Part shown: positions 10,946 through 22,600 of the stretch, in pieces
Numbering within the stretch: the first letter of the stretch is position 1
How the letters are laid out: each line of letters starts with the position of its first letter
DNA from: Bubalus kerabau
Taxonomy: Eukaryota > Chordata > Mammalia > Artiodactyla > Bovidae
DNA: 64,000 bases
Reading direction: 5' to 3'
Assembly: GCF_029407905.1 (NCBI RefSeq)
Contig: NC_073632.1
Span: 57,708,964-57,772,963 of the forward strand
The notes under the pieces: model-generated
Seen by the model: the letters and a program-made list of their open reading frames with translations, nothing else
What the model was told of the DNA's origin: nothing
Database searches by the model: none
Made by a program: the position numbers and the translations under genes

Positions 10946-11954
10946 TAAACAGAAAAAAAAATTAAACTAGGATTTATAGAGCACAGTTAAATGCAATCCT
11001 TGGTCATTCCTCACATGATATGAGTCAAGCTAGAAAACTGTCCTTGTTACACAACTATCTCTGCTCATAGCCTTTCCTCCACTTCTACCAGTGATAGAAA
11101 ATGGCATCAAGGGTGGGTAGGGAGTCATGGCAACCTTAATTCAGTCACTTGATCCTGAGCACCAACATGTTTTCTGCCAGGTTTTCTGGAGTGTGAAAAG
11201 GTGAGTTGTGCAAGTCGCAGGAAAATCAATGTTCTCACCTCACCAGAAACTCTGGGCTGCTCCTGCATGGCTGAAGGCCACCATGATTTCAGGAGAACAG
11301 CTTCTTTCTTGACTCATACAAATGGGTCTTGACTTGCAATAAACAGGGGTTAATTTAGACAGACATCAGAAAACCATTCAGGCCCCCAGCCAGAGAGAGA
11401 GCCGAGAAAACTTGACAACTAGCAGCTTCTGCAGAACGAGGCTGTTGCTGGTGTTGCACTTGTCTGTGACTTACTCTGGGATGTTTGCCACTTTTTTTAT
11501 TTGCCCATCTCCCCAAGCAGCCTACAGCTAGGAGAGTTTTAAACTTACATTTCCATACACTCTTTTAGAACAAAGAATACATGGCTTTTCTAGTTCCTAA
11601 AGACAGCAATACCTGTAGGCTTTGAGGGTACAGTGGAACAACAAGAAAGAAATAATTAGAGAATGGGTAGACTATCCACACACCACTCCTCTGGGACCCC
11701 TTAGTGTATAACTTAGAGCCATTGTGGAAGTGCATACAGTAGAGTATAGCACTCCTGGAAAGGGGTCATGCAGAGGCGTAGGTTCTGAGTGAGGGCATCA
11801 CAGAAGAAAAGAGGAGGCAGTGCTGTGAGTGAAATAGCAGCTGGGCGCATCTATGCAAAGTATATGCATTTCATTCAGAGGCTGTTTCTTCCAGTGACCT
11901 GCTCCTCTAGGAGTTCTGTTTCTTGTTCTCTGTTTATATTTTGATGCCCTAATT
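10946..11954. other. Unique sequence, nothing recognised
   Basis: About 1 kb of non-repeat sequence without a convincing frame. Confidence 0.5.
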
Positions 11955-12272
11955 ATTGGACAGCAAGGAGATCAAACCACTCAATCCTAAAGGAAATTAA
12001 CCCTTAATATTCATTGGAAGGACTTATGCTGAAGCTGAAGCTCCAATAATTTGGTCACCTGATGCAAAGAACTGATTCATTAGAAAAGACTCTGATGCTG
12101 GGAAAGATTGAATGCAGGAGGAGAAGGGGGCGACTGAGGATGAGATGGTTGGATAGCATCATGGACTCAGTGGACATGAGTCTGAGCAAACTCTGGGAGA
12201 AAGTGACGGACAGGGAAGCCTTCATGGGGTTGCAAAGAGTCCGACATGACTTAGTGACTGAACAACGACAAC
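11955..12272 (+). mobile_element. BovB LINE 3' end
   Basis: It covers the ORF C-terminus (frame from 12062: [21 protein letters not shown]) and the short 3' UTR ending GACTTAGTGACTGAACAACG. It is 5'-truncated. Confidence 0.92.
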
Positions 12273-12398
12273 GTTTGAAAGGGATGGGGAATATATTGTC
12301 AGAAGGAGATGAAACTAATAGATAATTAGATTACATCTAGCCAGAAGATGGAGCCAAACAGCACTTTAATTTTTCCTCTTCAATTGTTCATTGCTCCA

Positions 12399-12589
12399 GG
12401 GACTTCACTGACAGCCCAGTGGTTTAGACTTCGCTTTCCAATGAAAGGGTGTAGTTTTGATCTCTGGTTGGGGACCTAAGATCCCACATACCTTATGGTT
12501 AAAAAACCAAAAAACATAGAACAGAAGCATATTGTAACAAATTCAATAAAAACTTAAAAAATAGTCCACATCAAAAAAATCTTTTAAAA
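12399..12589 (+). mobile_element. CHR-2 SINE
   Basis: The element starts GGGACTTCACTGACAGCCC and ends with the CHR-2 tail AACAAATTCAATAAAAAC plus an A-rich end. Flanks ATTGTTCATTGCTCCA (12383-12398) and ATTGCCCATTGCTCCA (12590-12605) form a 14/16 target-site duplication. Confidence 0.85.
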
Positions 12590-12605
12590 ATTGCCCATTG
12601 CTCCA

Positions 12606-12973
12606 AATTGGCACCATCTCATCTCAGTGTAAAGGATTTCCTCCTTTTCTGACTTATTCCCTCTTGCTCACCTCCCCTGACAGTCCAGACCACCTGATCC
12701 CTGGTTCTAGGTATCCCTGTTGTGAGAATCTTTGCCACAGCAGTTTCACTACACAACTAATTGGCCATAAGTTAATTTTGCTGTAAAAGAGAAGATAACT
12801 GTTTGATAGTCTGGTTTGACAGTCTAGTTACAACTGATTGACAGTTTGGTTTCATGTCTCCATAAATACAGAGCTCCTATATTTTTATACTATATAAATC
12901 TTAGGACTCATAATTGTCTAGACAGTGACAAGGAGACATGGCAGTCTTAAAATAGTGGATAAAAACTACATAT
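12606..12973. other. Unique sequence
   Basis: Nothing was recognised. Confidence 0.5.
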
Positions 12974-13607
12974 CAGTTCAGTTCAGTTCAGTCGCTGTCG
13001 TGTCCGACTCTTTGCTACCCCATGAATCGCAGCACGCCAGGCCTCCCTGTCCATCACCAACTCCCGGAGTTCACTCAGACTCACGTCCATCGAGTCAGTG
13101 ATGCCATCCAGCCATCTCATCCTCTGTCATCCCCTTCTCCTCCTGCCCCCAATCCCTCCCAGCATCAGAGTCTTTTCCAATGAGTCAACTCTTCCCATGA
13201 GGTGGCCAAAGTACTGGAGTTTCAGCTTTAGCATCATTCCTTCCAAAGAAATCTCAGGGCTGATCTCCTTCAGAATGGACTGGTTGGATCTTCTTGCAGT
13301 CCAAGGGACTCTCAAGAGTCTTCTCCAACACCACAGTTCAAAAGCATCAATTTTTTAGCACTCAGCTTTCTTCACAGTCCAACTCTCACATCCGTACATG
13401 ACCACAGGAAAAACCATAGCCTTGACTAGACGGACCTTTGTTGGCAAAGTAATGTCTCTGCTTTTGAATATGCTATCTAGGTTGGTCATAACTTTCCTTC
13501 CAAGGAGTAAGCATCTTTTAATTTCATGGCTGCAGTCACCACCTGCAGTGATTTTGGAGCCCCAAAATTAAGGTCTGACTGCACTGTTTCCAGTGTTTCC
13601 CCATCTA
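12974..13607 (-). mobile_element. BovB LINE, 3' 634 bp
   Basis: On the minus strand it covers the end of the ORF and the 3' UTR. The left edge is a TCAGT pentamer run. A 7-bp duplication TACATAT (12967-12973 and 13608-13614) brackets it. A frame at 13127-13315 retains [20 protein letters not shown]. It lies in inverted orientation to the BovB at 11955-12272. Confidence 0.92.
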
Positions 13608-13741
13608 TACATATACCTACTTATAAAAGTACAGTGGTAAGAAAACTTACTGGAAGTGTGAAATAATAGTTTAAAGCCAGCCTGCACATTACATTAGACT
13701 GGACTAGAAAATAACATATCTGTTTGCAAATCCTTCAGTGA

Positions 13742-14370
13742 GTAAATCCCTCCCACTCATTAAAATTAAAAATTTACCAAGCTATGATAAATATAAAAGA
13801 GGCAGCTGGTAATTCACAATGGTCTGCAAGAGCATTAATTATCGATTCTTTGGCTGATTTCAATACAGCAGCTTGCCCTCTCATGCCACCTTTACCCAAT
13901 TTATCACACAATATTAGAAGTTGGAGGCAAAAGAAGAATCAGTCTCCTCCTGTGATCCAAAAAAGAAATGGTTACATGATTCCTGATGAAAACAAGTTTC
14001 TTGAAAATGGTGAAGACTTTTTGCTATTTTGATAGTGGAGACTATGGTGTAGATAGAATTTTGATATTCAACACAGAATCTGGCTTAGACAATTTGGCAA
14101 AATACAGGGACTGGGCATGTGATGGAACATTTAAATGTAGTCCAGGTATGCACTACCAATTATTCACATTATATATGGATAAGAAATAGCAGCATCTCTC
14201 TTGTGCTCATTTTACTTCCAAGGAAATCTAAAGAGACTTAACGGTAGTCTTGTTTTTTATATCTTAACTTACATCTGATATTAGATCTCAAATCCTTAAT
14301 GATCAATTTTGATAAAAGAAGTATCATTGCTTTCTCTAAGGTATACCCAAATACAATTATAATCATGAAT
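13742..14370 (+). pseudogene. Decayed MULE-type (MuDR superfamily) transposase
   Basis: Three overlapping frames together read like a Mutator-like (MULE) transposase. Frame A (about 13748-14032) holds a Lys/Ala-rich segment and then LPNLSHNIRSWRQKKNQSPP, as in the linker that precedes the MULE domain in FLYWCH-MULE proteins. Frame B (about 14026-14189) follows a frameshift and holds DRILIFNTESGLDNL, then WACDGTFKCSPGMHYQLFTL. Its DGTF (codons from 14121) matches the first catalytic Asp motif of MULE DDE transposases. Frame C (about 14185-14365) reads LVLILLPRKSKET, stops, then SLMINFDKRSIIAFSKVYPN, which parallels the usual second motif (xMTDFExA) with the catalytic Asp replaced by Asn. The relic therefore has at least two frameshifts and several stops and is dead. 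Neither terminal inverted repeats nor a third catalytic motif were found. Family assignment rests on motif recall, not alignment. Confidence 0.68.
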
Positions 14371-14432
14371 GAACACACATTTAACTGTATTCAAATAATT
14401 TTTGTATTTTCATTTTTCATGATAAAATCTTG

Positions 14433-14485
14433 TTCAGTTCAGTTCAGTCACTCAGTCGTGTCTGACTCTGCGACCCCATGAATTG
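14433..14485 (-). mobile_element. Very short BovB 3' tail
   Basis: Only about 53 bp of the BovB 3' terminus is present (TCAGT repeats, CACTCAGTCGTGTCTGACTC, GCGACCCCATGAAT). It lies just downstream of the MULE-like relic. Confidence 0.85.
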
Positions 14486-16023
14486 ATTTTCATTATTAAT
14501 TTTTCATGTTTCCGTTACATCCTTTTCAATGTCTCTCTTGTATGTTTATTTTTGTTATTATATGTTTTAAGGCAAAATTGTCTTTTGGCCAGTAATTTGT
14601 GCAAGACAAATGACTGTAGCAAAAATGCTTAGAGCGAAAATACCAGATACACTTTTCACCCCTCCAACCCTTCCCCAGGGTATTGGACTTCAGTTATGTT
14701 GCTCCATCTTGATTTCTCACCTCTTTCTCAAAGAGCTGGGAAAGTTGAGGACAGGTTGGAGGGCCTTAAGTTCTTCAGATACATTGTAGTAAAATATTTA
14801 CTGGTAAACACACCCCTATTTATTATAATATGACCACTTCTTTCAGCATAACACCAGGACATTATTATGTTTCCTTTTTTCTGTTGTGTCAAATATCTAC
14901 TTTAATTGCTCTTGTTTGGCAAGGGTAGTGCTCAGGGAGAGAGAAGAGCCCCCTTCTGCCCTGCTCCCAAGAAGTGGGTTCAAAAGTGGGAGGAGAGCCG
15001 CTCCTATCTCGTGCACACTTGCAAGTCCAGCACAAGCACGTCATTAAAGCTCACCAGAGAATAGTTCTCACAAAAGCTAGAAAACGCAGCTTGCAAAGTT
15101 TTTCCTGCTTGCTAATGCAGAGAAGATACAGAATATGCTGTTTATGCAAAACAGACCATCTAGTTTAAAAAAAAAAAACTGAACTGGGGGCAGTTTCAAC
15201 CTTTTCTGCTCATAGGTTTTCCTGCTTTTCTCCAGGAAACATCTTTGTAAATCCCTGTGTAGTACCAGGTGCTTGTACATGTTAATTTCTATATCTGTGG
15301 AAGGCAATCTTTGTAAATTTGAAGGCTGCTTATAATTAAAGGTATTTATACCAAGTATGAAACATATAAATATGAACAAGTAGTAATAGAACAAACACTC
15401 TTTAAAAGGTTATTCCTAAATATCATATTTTCCCTAAGATATAGAATTACACTATATATTTTTTAGAGACAACTTTAGGAATAAAAGTGTCTCTAAAGCA
15501 ACCAGTTGTATGTGAAGCTGGAAACACTAACCATATCATCCCTCTCCCCTTTTTCCTGATTCCTGGGAGGCTGAGGCAATATCAGTAATGGATACACTTA
15601 GATATGGGCAAGATACACATTTAACAAGCTCCACAAAGGAAAGCTTGTTTGCCACATCACTATGCTCTCCAAAGTCAGCTGAAATTATGGCAAAGGGCAA
15701 CTATATCCATCTCTTATTTTAGTGCAGAGAAATGTCCTTGGTAGTCAGAATTACCCACTTTATACAAGGCAGTCTTCAAAACATTTCTAAATATCATAAT
15801 TCACCATTATAGAGACCATGTTATTAGAGAAAATAAAATTATTAAGCTGGAGTAAGAGGTCAGGCTGTTCAGTATTAACATGCCGTAACAACACAGAAGA
15901 AGTTGCAGTTAAGTAACCTGACCTTCCTGTTACAAATGAAAATCAGTGTAAGCTTTTACTGTTATATTAACAATTATATAATCCTCTAAAGGTGGCTTTT
16001 ATGACATGAAGGATTCAACATTT
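14486..16023. other. Unique sequence, no gene seen
   Basis: About 1.5 kb with nothing assignable. A slightly GC-richer patch lies at 14.93-15.06 kb, with an A run at 15167-15178. Frames here overlap on both strands and are not coding-like. Confidence 0.5.
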
Positions 16024-16035
16024 TTAGTCCATATT

Positions 16036-16258
16036 GTGTGCATCTGTGCTAAGTTGCTTCATTTGTGTTCGGCTCTTTCCAACCCCATGGACTGTAGCCC
16101 AGGCTCCTCTGTTCATGGGATTATCCAGGCGATAATATTTGGAGTGGGCTGTCATGCCCTCTTCCAGGGGGTATTCCCCACCCAAGGATGGAACCCACAT
16201 CCCCTGTGGCTACTGCATTGTAGGCAGATTCTTTACCACTTAGCCACCAGGGAAGCCC
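16036..16258 (-). mobile_element. Full-length Bov-tA SINE
   Basis: The element is complete on the minus strand, with its head at 16258. A target-site duplication brackets it: TTAGTCCATATT (16024-16035) and TTAGTCCACATT (16259-16270), 11/12 identical. Confidence 0.93.
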
Positions 16259-16404
16259 TTAGTCCACATTAGGACCATTCTTAAATTGAATCTTTTCTCT
16301 CATGAGTAGAATGACATCTAAATGAGTAGAATGACACCTTTCTAAAAGGTGCTCCCTTGGGAACTAATGACCATAATGAACATATATAGTTGACCAGTTG
16401 TTAT

Positions 16405-16780
16405 AGAGAAATCATTCCATTTGCTAAGCACTTCCTGATCACCTACTGCTAAACATGGTGAGACAAGATGAATAAAAGATCCAGAATCTGCCTTTCAGAA
16501 GGATATAATCTTTCTGAGAAAACAAAAAGGTTTTAAAAAATAGAAAGTAAGACAAGGTAGAATATGAAGTAGAAATATTAAATGCTACAGGAGAGATTAC
16601 AATGAAAAGGAATGTTAGGGGAGGCCCAGAGCTTGGCAAGAAGGTAGGGAAACCAACATGAACAAAATGCTACTGGGCAAAAGAGCATGGCAGGTTTAGG
16701 ACACAGTGAAGAACCTTGGGAAATGAAGCTATTACCAGGAGAAGTGGTTAGATGATAAGCAAGTTTCATCCAAGGAAAAG
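16405..16780 (+). repeat. Ancient mammalian repeat (L2-like)
   Basis: Degenerate themes in order (CTAAGCACTTCCTGATCACCTAC, AAGGATATAATCTTTCTGAG, AATGCTACAGGAG, GAGGCCCAGAGCTTGGCAAG) follow a widely dispersed mammalian repeat. The subfamily is not fixed. Confidence 0.4.
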
Positions 16781-16882
16781 GAAATTTTCAACTGATCTCA
16801 CAAACAATGAAATTATGGAAGTGAAAATGAGTTGTGCAAGCAAATGGCAGAGGCACACAGAATTAACTCAAAGATTAACCAC

Positions 16883-17149
16883 GCTGCTGCTGCTAAGTCG
16901 CTTCAGTAGTGTCTGACTCTGTGCGACCTCATAGACGGCAGCCCACCCGGCTCCCCTGTCCCTGGGATTCTCCAGGCAAGAACACTGGAGTGGGTTGCCA
17001 TTTCCTTCTCCAATGCATGAAAGTGAAAAGGGAAAGTGAAGTCGCTCAGTTGTGCCTGACTCTTAGCGACTCCATGGACTGCAGCCTACCAGGCTCCTCC
17101 GTCCATGGGATTTTCCAGGCAAGAGTACTGGAGTCGGGTGCCATTGCAT
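16883..17149 (-). mobile_element. Bov-A2 dimeric SINE
   Basis: Two Bov-A monomers are joined by the CATGAAAGTGAAAAG linker. On the plus strand the (GCT)n complement of the AGC tail is at 16883-16892. Both monomers are diverged but complete. Confidence 0.92.
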
Positions 17150-17429
17150 ATGCAACCTGAAAACTTAGGATGGGCTTTTGCTGTAATGGATTCATGAAGG
17201 AATTAGAGTTGATGGTGGAGTCCATGAGACTAGACAGAAAAAACCAAACTGAGAACACGAGGGAAGGACTGTGTTAAGAAATGGTTCAAGGGAAACTAAG
17301 GTTCTGAAGATCAGGCCTAGGACAGTCCCTGATGGACAGTGGTTATTCAGTGGATGGTTATTTGAATGGGTAGCTAATAAGTAAAGCTCAGATTCTGATC
17401 CTGGGTGATCAAGACATTGATAGACAGTA
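17150..17429. other. Unique spacer
   Basis: Nothing was recognised. Confidence 0.4.
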
Positions 17430-17486
17430 AGCGATTCATGGGGTCAGACATGACTGAGCAACTGAACTGAACTGAACTGAACTGAA
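17430..17486 (+). mobile_element. Short BovB 3' tail
   Basis: The final ~57 bp of BovB ends in (ACTGA)n pentamers. The complete 5' part is missing. Confidence 0.85.
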
Positions 17487-17506
17487 ATGATGGATAGTAG
17501 TGTCAT

Positions 17507-17782
17507 GCTGCTGCTGCTGCTAAGTCGCTTCAGTCATGTCCGACTCTGTGCAACCCCATAGACGACAGCCCACCAGGCTTCCCCATCCCTGGGATTCTCC
17601 AGGCAAGAATACTGGAGTGGGTTGCCATTTCCTTCTCCAATGCATGAAAGTGAAAAGTCAAAGTGAAATTGCTCAGTCGTGTCCGACTCAGCGACTCCAT
17701 GGACTGCAGCCCACCAGGCTCCTCCATCCATAGGATTTTCCAGGCAAGAGTACTGGAGTGGGGTGCCATTGCCGTCTCCAAA
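17507..17782 (-). mobile_element. Bov-A2 dimeric SINE with TSD
   Basis: A full dimer begins on the plus strand with (GCT)n, with the linker at about 17640-17665. A perfect 9-bp duplication, TAGTGTCAT (17498-17506 and 17783-17791), marks the insertion. The well-preserved sequence suggests a fairly recent copy. Confidence 0.95.
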
Positions 17783-17791
17783 TAGTGTCAT

Positions 17792-19267
17792 AAGCACCCT
17801 CAAAGTGGCTCAGCTATCTCTAAGATGACCCCAAAATGATTGCTCAAGGTCAGTTCATTTAATTCAGTTTTTCAGAAATCAAATACACTAGCTTAGTGGT
17901 ACATAAGAGAGCTTTTAAATATAATAGCTTTTAAATACTTCCCTTCTTGCCTAGCTGGCTTTGACGTTCATGATTTTGGAAAGATGGAGCCATATTAGGG
18001 GTTGAGAGATAGGCTAACTTTCCTCCATATTCTTCTTTTACAGAAAAGACTGTTGATTGAGCTGACTATGTTTTCGATGAGTAAATATTTGGCATGGGCT
18101 CATTTGCACGTGAACATGTTCACTTTACACTGAACAGCATGCGATTTTGCCTGAACATAATAAGCTGTTCCCATCAGGGCAGTTCTGCTCACCTTCGTAG
18201 CCTTCAGAATAGCTGTCAGTCCTTCTCTCGTCCTGCTCCTGGTCTTAAATCATTTCTTTTTTGTTATCGCTTTGGCTGAAAGCTCCCATAATAGCTTCTT
18301 CCTTAAGCACAGGGACATGGAAATCAGTGCAACAGTCGCAATAGCCTAGCTGGTGTGAAGGACGGGAGAGACCAGGCAGTGATGAGAAACAAGCCAACGC
18401 ACAGCATTGCATTAGCGGAGAAGACACAGGCTACCGCCTCGTTCTTGAAACTCTACACCCTGTTTTATTTTCAAGTTTATAAATTCGCAACACTTCTTTG
18501 CAAGGGAATATTTTTTTGTAGAAAAGCCAAAACAAGCAGTATTTAATCTGAGACTAGAGATCCCTAATACTTTTATATTTCTTCCATCGTTATATGTTGG
18601 TAGTGCCATTTAGTTGGTTATTCCTGGATCCATTGTTTTTAGGTAGTCACTGTATCTTTAGTTCTAATTAAAAACCTCTCCAGGGGAGGATTTGAAAGCT
18701 ATGAAGGTGCTGCCACCTTGAGGATTCTTCCTGTCCATTTGGAGATTCGTCGGTTCAAGCAAGAGTCACCAAGCTGTGGTCGCTTTCATTCTATAAAGAA
18801 ACTGAAGTAAACTATAGTTCTCCCATTTGGGATATTGCAGAACATGGAGACACACATCTTGATGGCTAATGGCGCTTTATACTCTTAAGCTGGATGTTTC
18901 AGAATCAGGTTCTACAAGCATTGATGTGAAGTGATCTTTCACATTTTCCTTACTGGTGACTTTTGGACTCACATGAATTTATCATACAATTTCTCACCTT
19001 TACTTTCTATAAACAAGATAAAATCATTGGAGAAAGAAGATAGGGTATTATATCATTCCAATTGAAATGGACCCTATGATCCTTGCCTTTCCCCACCCCC
19101 GTGTCCTCTGCCTGCCTTTTGTCTGTGGAAAACTTAAGTCAAAGAATAATTTTAATCAGGGAAATGCAGAGACAAAGGAAAACAGTCAAGGGAGACCAAA
19201 TAAGAATAATGTCATCAATAGGTATAGTCAAGGACTGTTAGTCACTTCTCAAGGGCTACAGATAATG
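17792..19267. other. Unique sequence, no repeat or gene recognised
   Basis: This stretch of about 1.5 kb is the longest with no recognisable repeat. Several frames of about 60 codons lie at 18.1-18.6 kb on both strands without protein character. Its repeat-free state could reflect constraint or chance. Confidence 0.5.
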
Positions 19268-19481
19268 AGGTTTTCCTGGTGGCTCAGATGGTAAAGAATC
19301 TGCCTGAAATGCAAGAGACCTGGGTTCAATCCTTGGGTCAGGAAGATCCCCTGGAGGAGGAGAGCATGGCAACCCACTCCAATGTTCTTGCCTGGAGAAC
19401 TCCATGGAAAGAGAAGCCTGAAGGGCTACAGTCCATGGGGTTACAAAGAGTCAGACACAACTGAGCGACTTTCACTTTCAT
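19268..19481 (+). mobile_element. Full-length Bov-tA SINE
   Basis: The head TTTTCCTGGTGGCTCAGATG, the B box GGTTCAATCC, the core and a CTTTCACTTTCA tail are all present. Confidence 0.92.
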
Positions 19482-19587
19482 AGATAAAATTCTGAGCCAC
19501 ATCCCGTGAGTTCTTTTATAGATACTAAAACACCAGGTAGAAGAAGTTAACTGCATGATCTACCCACAATAGAAGCTGTCACAATTT

Positions 19588-19928
19588 TGAGAATTGGCCT
19601 CAAAGAAATGGGAACGAATGGACCCTGGAACTTAAGATTAACTAACTGTACCTAAAACAACCAAGGTGACTCTGGTCAGACTACTGATGACCAATTTAAA
19701 GATGACTGTCACAGCTGACTGTGCTGTTTCTACCTGTAGCCCCTTTCTTCTGTCTCTTGCCCCACTGGTTGCCAGTGGGTGGTGGGAGTCAGCCTTTGGA
19801 CAGATGTCCACCCCTCCCCCTCCCCAGATGCAGCATCTGAAATAAAGCAAACTGTCCTTTCCACCAAGCTGGCCTGTTTATTGGCTTTTGAGCAACAAGC
19901 AATGTGACCCACTCACCTTTTGGTAACA
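19588..19928 (+). mobile_element. Solo LTR, class-I endogenous-retrovirus type
   Basis: A roughly 340-bp unit begins TGAGAATTGG and ends GGTAACA, consistent with TG...CA ends. A C/T-rich U3/R region is followed by AATAAA at 19841-19846 and a U5-like CTGTCCTTTCCACCAAGC, with GGCTTTTGAGCAACAAGC downstream. Flanking ATTT/ATTG (3 of 4 bases) may be the old target duplication. No internal viral sequence adjoins it, so it is read as a solo LTR. The family name and 5' boundary are uncertain. Confidence 0.55.
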
Positions 19929-20984
19929 ATTGACACTAATAACTAACAAAGTACAGATATAGTCACAGACATAGAATGACAAAACCCTAACCTTTCCAAC
20001 TCTTCCAAATGCTATCAATTCTTTCAGCATTAAAGCTGTAACTAGGCCAATGGTGCTCTAAAAAATCCCCTGCTCAGAAAACAGAGGAGTTATGGATGGT
20101 ATCTCACTCCTAGATTTACGAAAAGGGGCAGGATGGTTGCCAAATCCATTATCATCTACAAATGAAAAGAGAAGGATATATTACCAAAGGTATTCTTTAT
20201 TGACTAGTCCTCATTTGATGAACTTTAGTTCTATGTATACCAGTTTGATGTATTTTTTTAAAATAAGCTGATACAGTCTGTTAATTGGGGGGATTTTTTC
20301 TATTTCTTGGCTTTCAGGACCCTTTCTCATTAACCCTTTAGTACTTTCCTTGTGAATTCTTCAGGACTGTGTTTACCAAGATGCCTGCTTCCGGCATGCT
20401 GAGGAAAGGAAGACTTGAACTTCTACTGAACCTGAGGCCTCAGCACAGCTATGGGGGCAGAAATGGTTCCATTTCCCCCATTAAAAAGCTTTCATTTGCA
20501 AAAGCCACAGATGAAATTTCATCTGCTTTGCATCAGTGTAGTTTATAACTTGAAAGAACTTGGCATCACCACCTTAAATCCCATTATTGGTATTTCCCCC
20601 TTTGAGGGGAAATAATATATTTACGGCTTGGTTTTTGTTTATTTAGATTTTGTTTAAAAAATAAATCACAGGGGTGCCTTCACATTCTTCACCCCTCATT
20701 CAAAAGCTTTATTCTGGGCTGCTCTGAACTGATCATCTCTGGAATGACAGCCATATGTGGTTTTTTTTTTGGTCTCCATGTGCATTGCCAAGCAACCTGG
20801 GACTCTGTTGACACTTACAAACACCCTCTTGGATTGCTGAATCCACTTGCACCAGAAACATTGCTTTCTCTAGAGGAAAATTAAATGGCATGTTTTTTAT
20901 TTTTTCCTTAGAAAATGTAATCATGGGACAAACATGCTTTCTCTTTCTGCATATTCTCATACTACAAAGATGTACCCAGTATGT
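19929..20984. other. Unique sequence
   Basis: Nothing assignable. A G/C-richer part lies at 20.38-20.47 kb and a T run at 20760-20770. Confidence 0.5.
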
Positions 20985-21200
20985 ACTTATTGTTGTTATT
21001 GCTAAGTTGCCATATCCAACTCTTTGAAACCCCATGGACTGTAGTCCACCAGACTCCTCAGTCCATGGGATTTCCCAGGCAAGAATACTGGAGCAGCTTG
21101 CCATTTCCTTCTCCAGGAGATCTTCCTGACCCAGAGATCAAACCCTTGTCTCCTGAATTGGCAGGTGGATTCTTTACCACTGAGCCACCAGGAAAGCCCC
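20985..21200 (-). mobile_element. Full-length Bov-tA SINE
   Basis: A complete minus-strand element with its head at the complement of CCACCAGGAAAGCCCC. The related flanks GTACTTATT and GTACTGATT suggest a decayed target duplication. Confidence 0.9.
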
Positions 21201-22264
21201 GGGTACTGATTAGACCCATAAAATGTAGTTTAATTTGAAGACCCCCAAGTTATTGTGATTAAACATTGACCGCCACATGGAGGAGTCTATGGAGCTCACT
21301 GCAGGACACATCTGTTTCTGTTCAAAAAGAAGATTTTTGAGGACGAGAGCTGATCTTTCCTATTTAGAGAGTAGTTGTTTATTGATTAAGGACCTACATG
21401 AATGAGAGGGGAAAAAAGAGAAAATAAAAAGAGGTACTTTCTGGAGGGTGGTCGAGTGCTACTAGCAGTCACCAGAGGCTTTGCTCAGAGAGTCCTAGGT
21501 GATGGCGAGGAGTCCAGTCCATTTTATCCCTTCCACAGATGGCATTAATATTTCCCAGAATTAACCATTTTCATTTCTACATGTGTGAAATGCAAAAATA
21601 GTGGTGAAATGAATACAAAATCTACTGGAATAAGCCCCCATTTCATTCTGGCATGAATTTCTTTATCTCCTCTTTTGGCTAGGTTTCTTCTCCCTGAACC
21701 AAGCCCTTGTAACTTAGCTCCTCTTAGCTGTTAGCACTTGTAACTTAACTTATCGATCATTATCAGTATGCATCTCTGATTTAACATTCATTCTGACAGT
21801 ACGGAGAAACATTTTTGGCCATACAGTATTTGGCTGAATTGAATAGGTTTTGCCCCATAAGAGAGAGAGGACAAATCTTTGCCAAAAGCATAGTGGCGAC
21901 ATTCTTCCTTCAAATAAAATTTAAAAAGCAAAATGTTCATCTTATTCTGCAATTCTAAAAATAAAGGAAGGGGAAAATGCAATTGTTGCGGTTCTAGACA
22001 GGTGAAGTCATAAGACATAATAGATTTTGTGATTCATATTCCATAGCATGTTATCCTGCCCCAATAGCAGAAGCACTTGAAAAAATATTTAACTCAATGA
22101 CAAAATTACATGCTATTTGTCCTATCTCTCTTCTTCATCAGAAAACAGAAATAAAATGTGACTTACAAGGTAAGTACAATGCAGATAGTTAGAACAATGA
22201 GAATTTCAAGATAAGCAGCTGACTTAATCACATGAGTTTCTATTGCCAATCTTCGATAACAATA
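21201..22264. other. Unique sequence
   Basis: Nothing was recognised. The frame at 21788-22018 on the minus strand is not protein-like. Confidence 0.5.
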
Positions 22265-22468
22265 GAATAATGGTAACTACAAACTGGGTACTGGGTTAGA
22301 AGCTTTAGAGCTGTCATCTCATTTAGTCCTCCCAGCCCTACAAAGAAGTTGCTTTTATTTTTCCATTTTACTCTGACACTTAATGAAATGGGACAATTGG
22401 CCCAAAGTGATACAATAGGAAATGACAGATCAGAATTCAAGTACCTGGAGTTCAACTCCAGAGAGCAC
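22265..22468 (+). repeat. MIR SINE
   Basis: The MIR order is kept: TGTCATCTCATTTAGTCCTC, TTTCCATTTTACTC, AATGGGACAATTGGCCCAAAG, then GAATTCAAGTACCTGGAG. Confidence 0.78.
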
Positions 22469-22600
22469 CCAGGCGTAGCTGCACAGTGAGGATCAACCCG
22501 TTAGCATCAGTCATTTATTCTATTTCCATTTTAAGATTCTTATTTATAGTGACAATTAACCTTGGTTCATATTGTCCTTTAGGTGGTGATTTTGGGTGTC

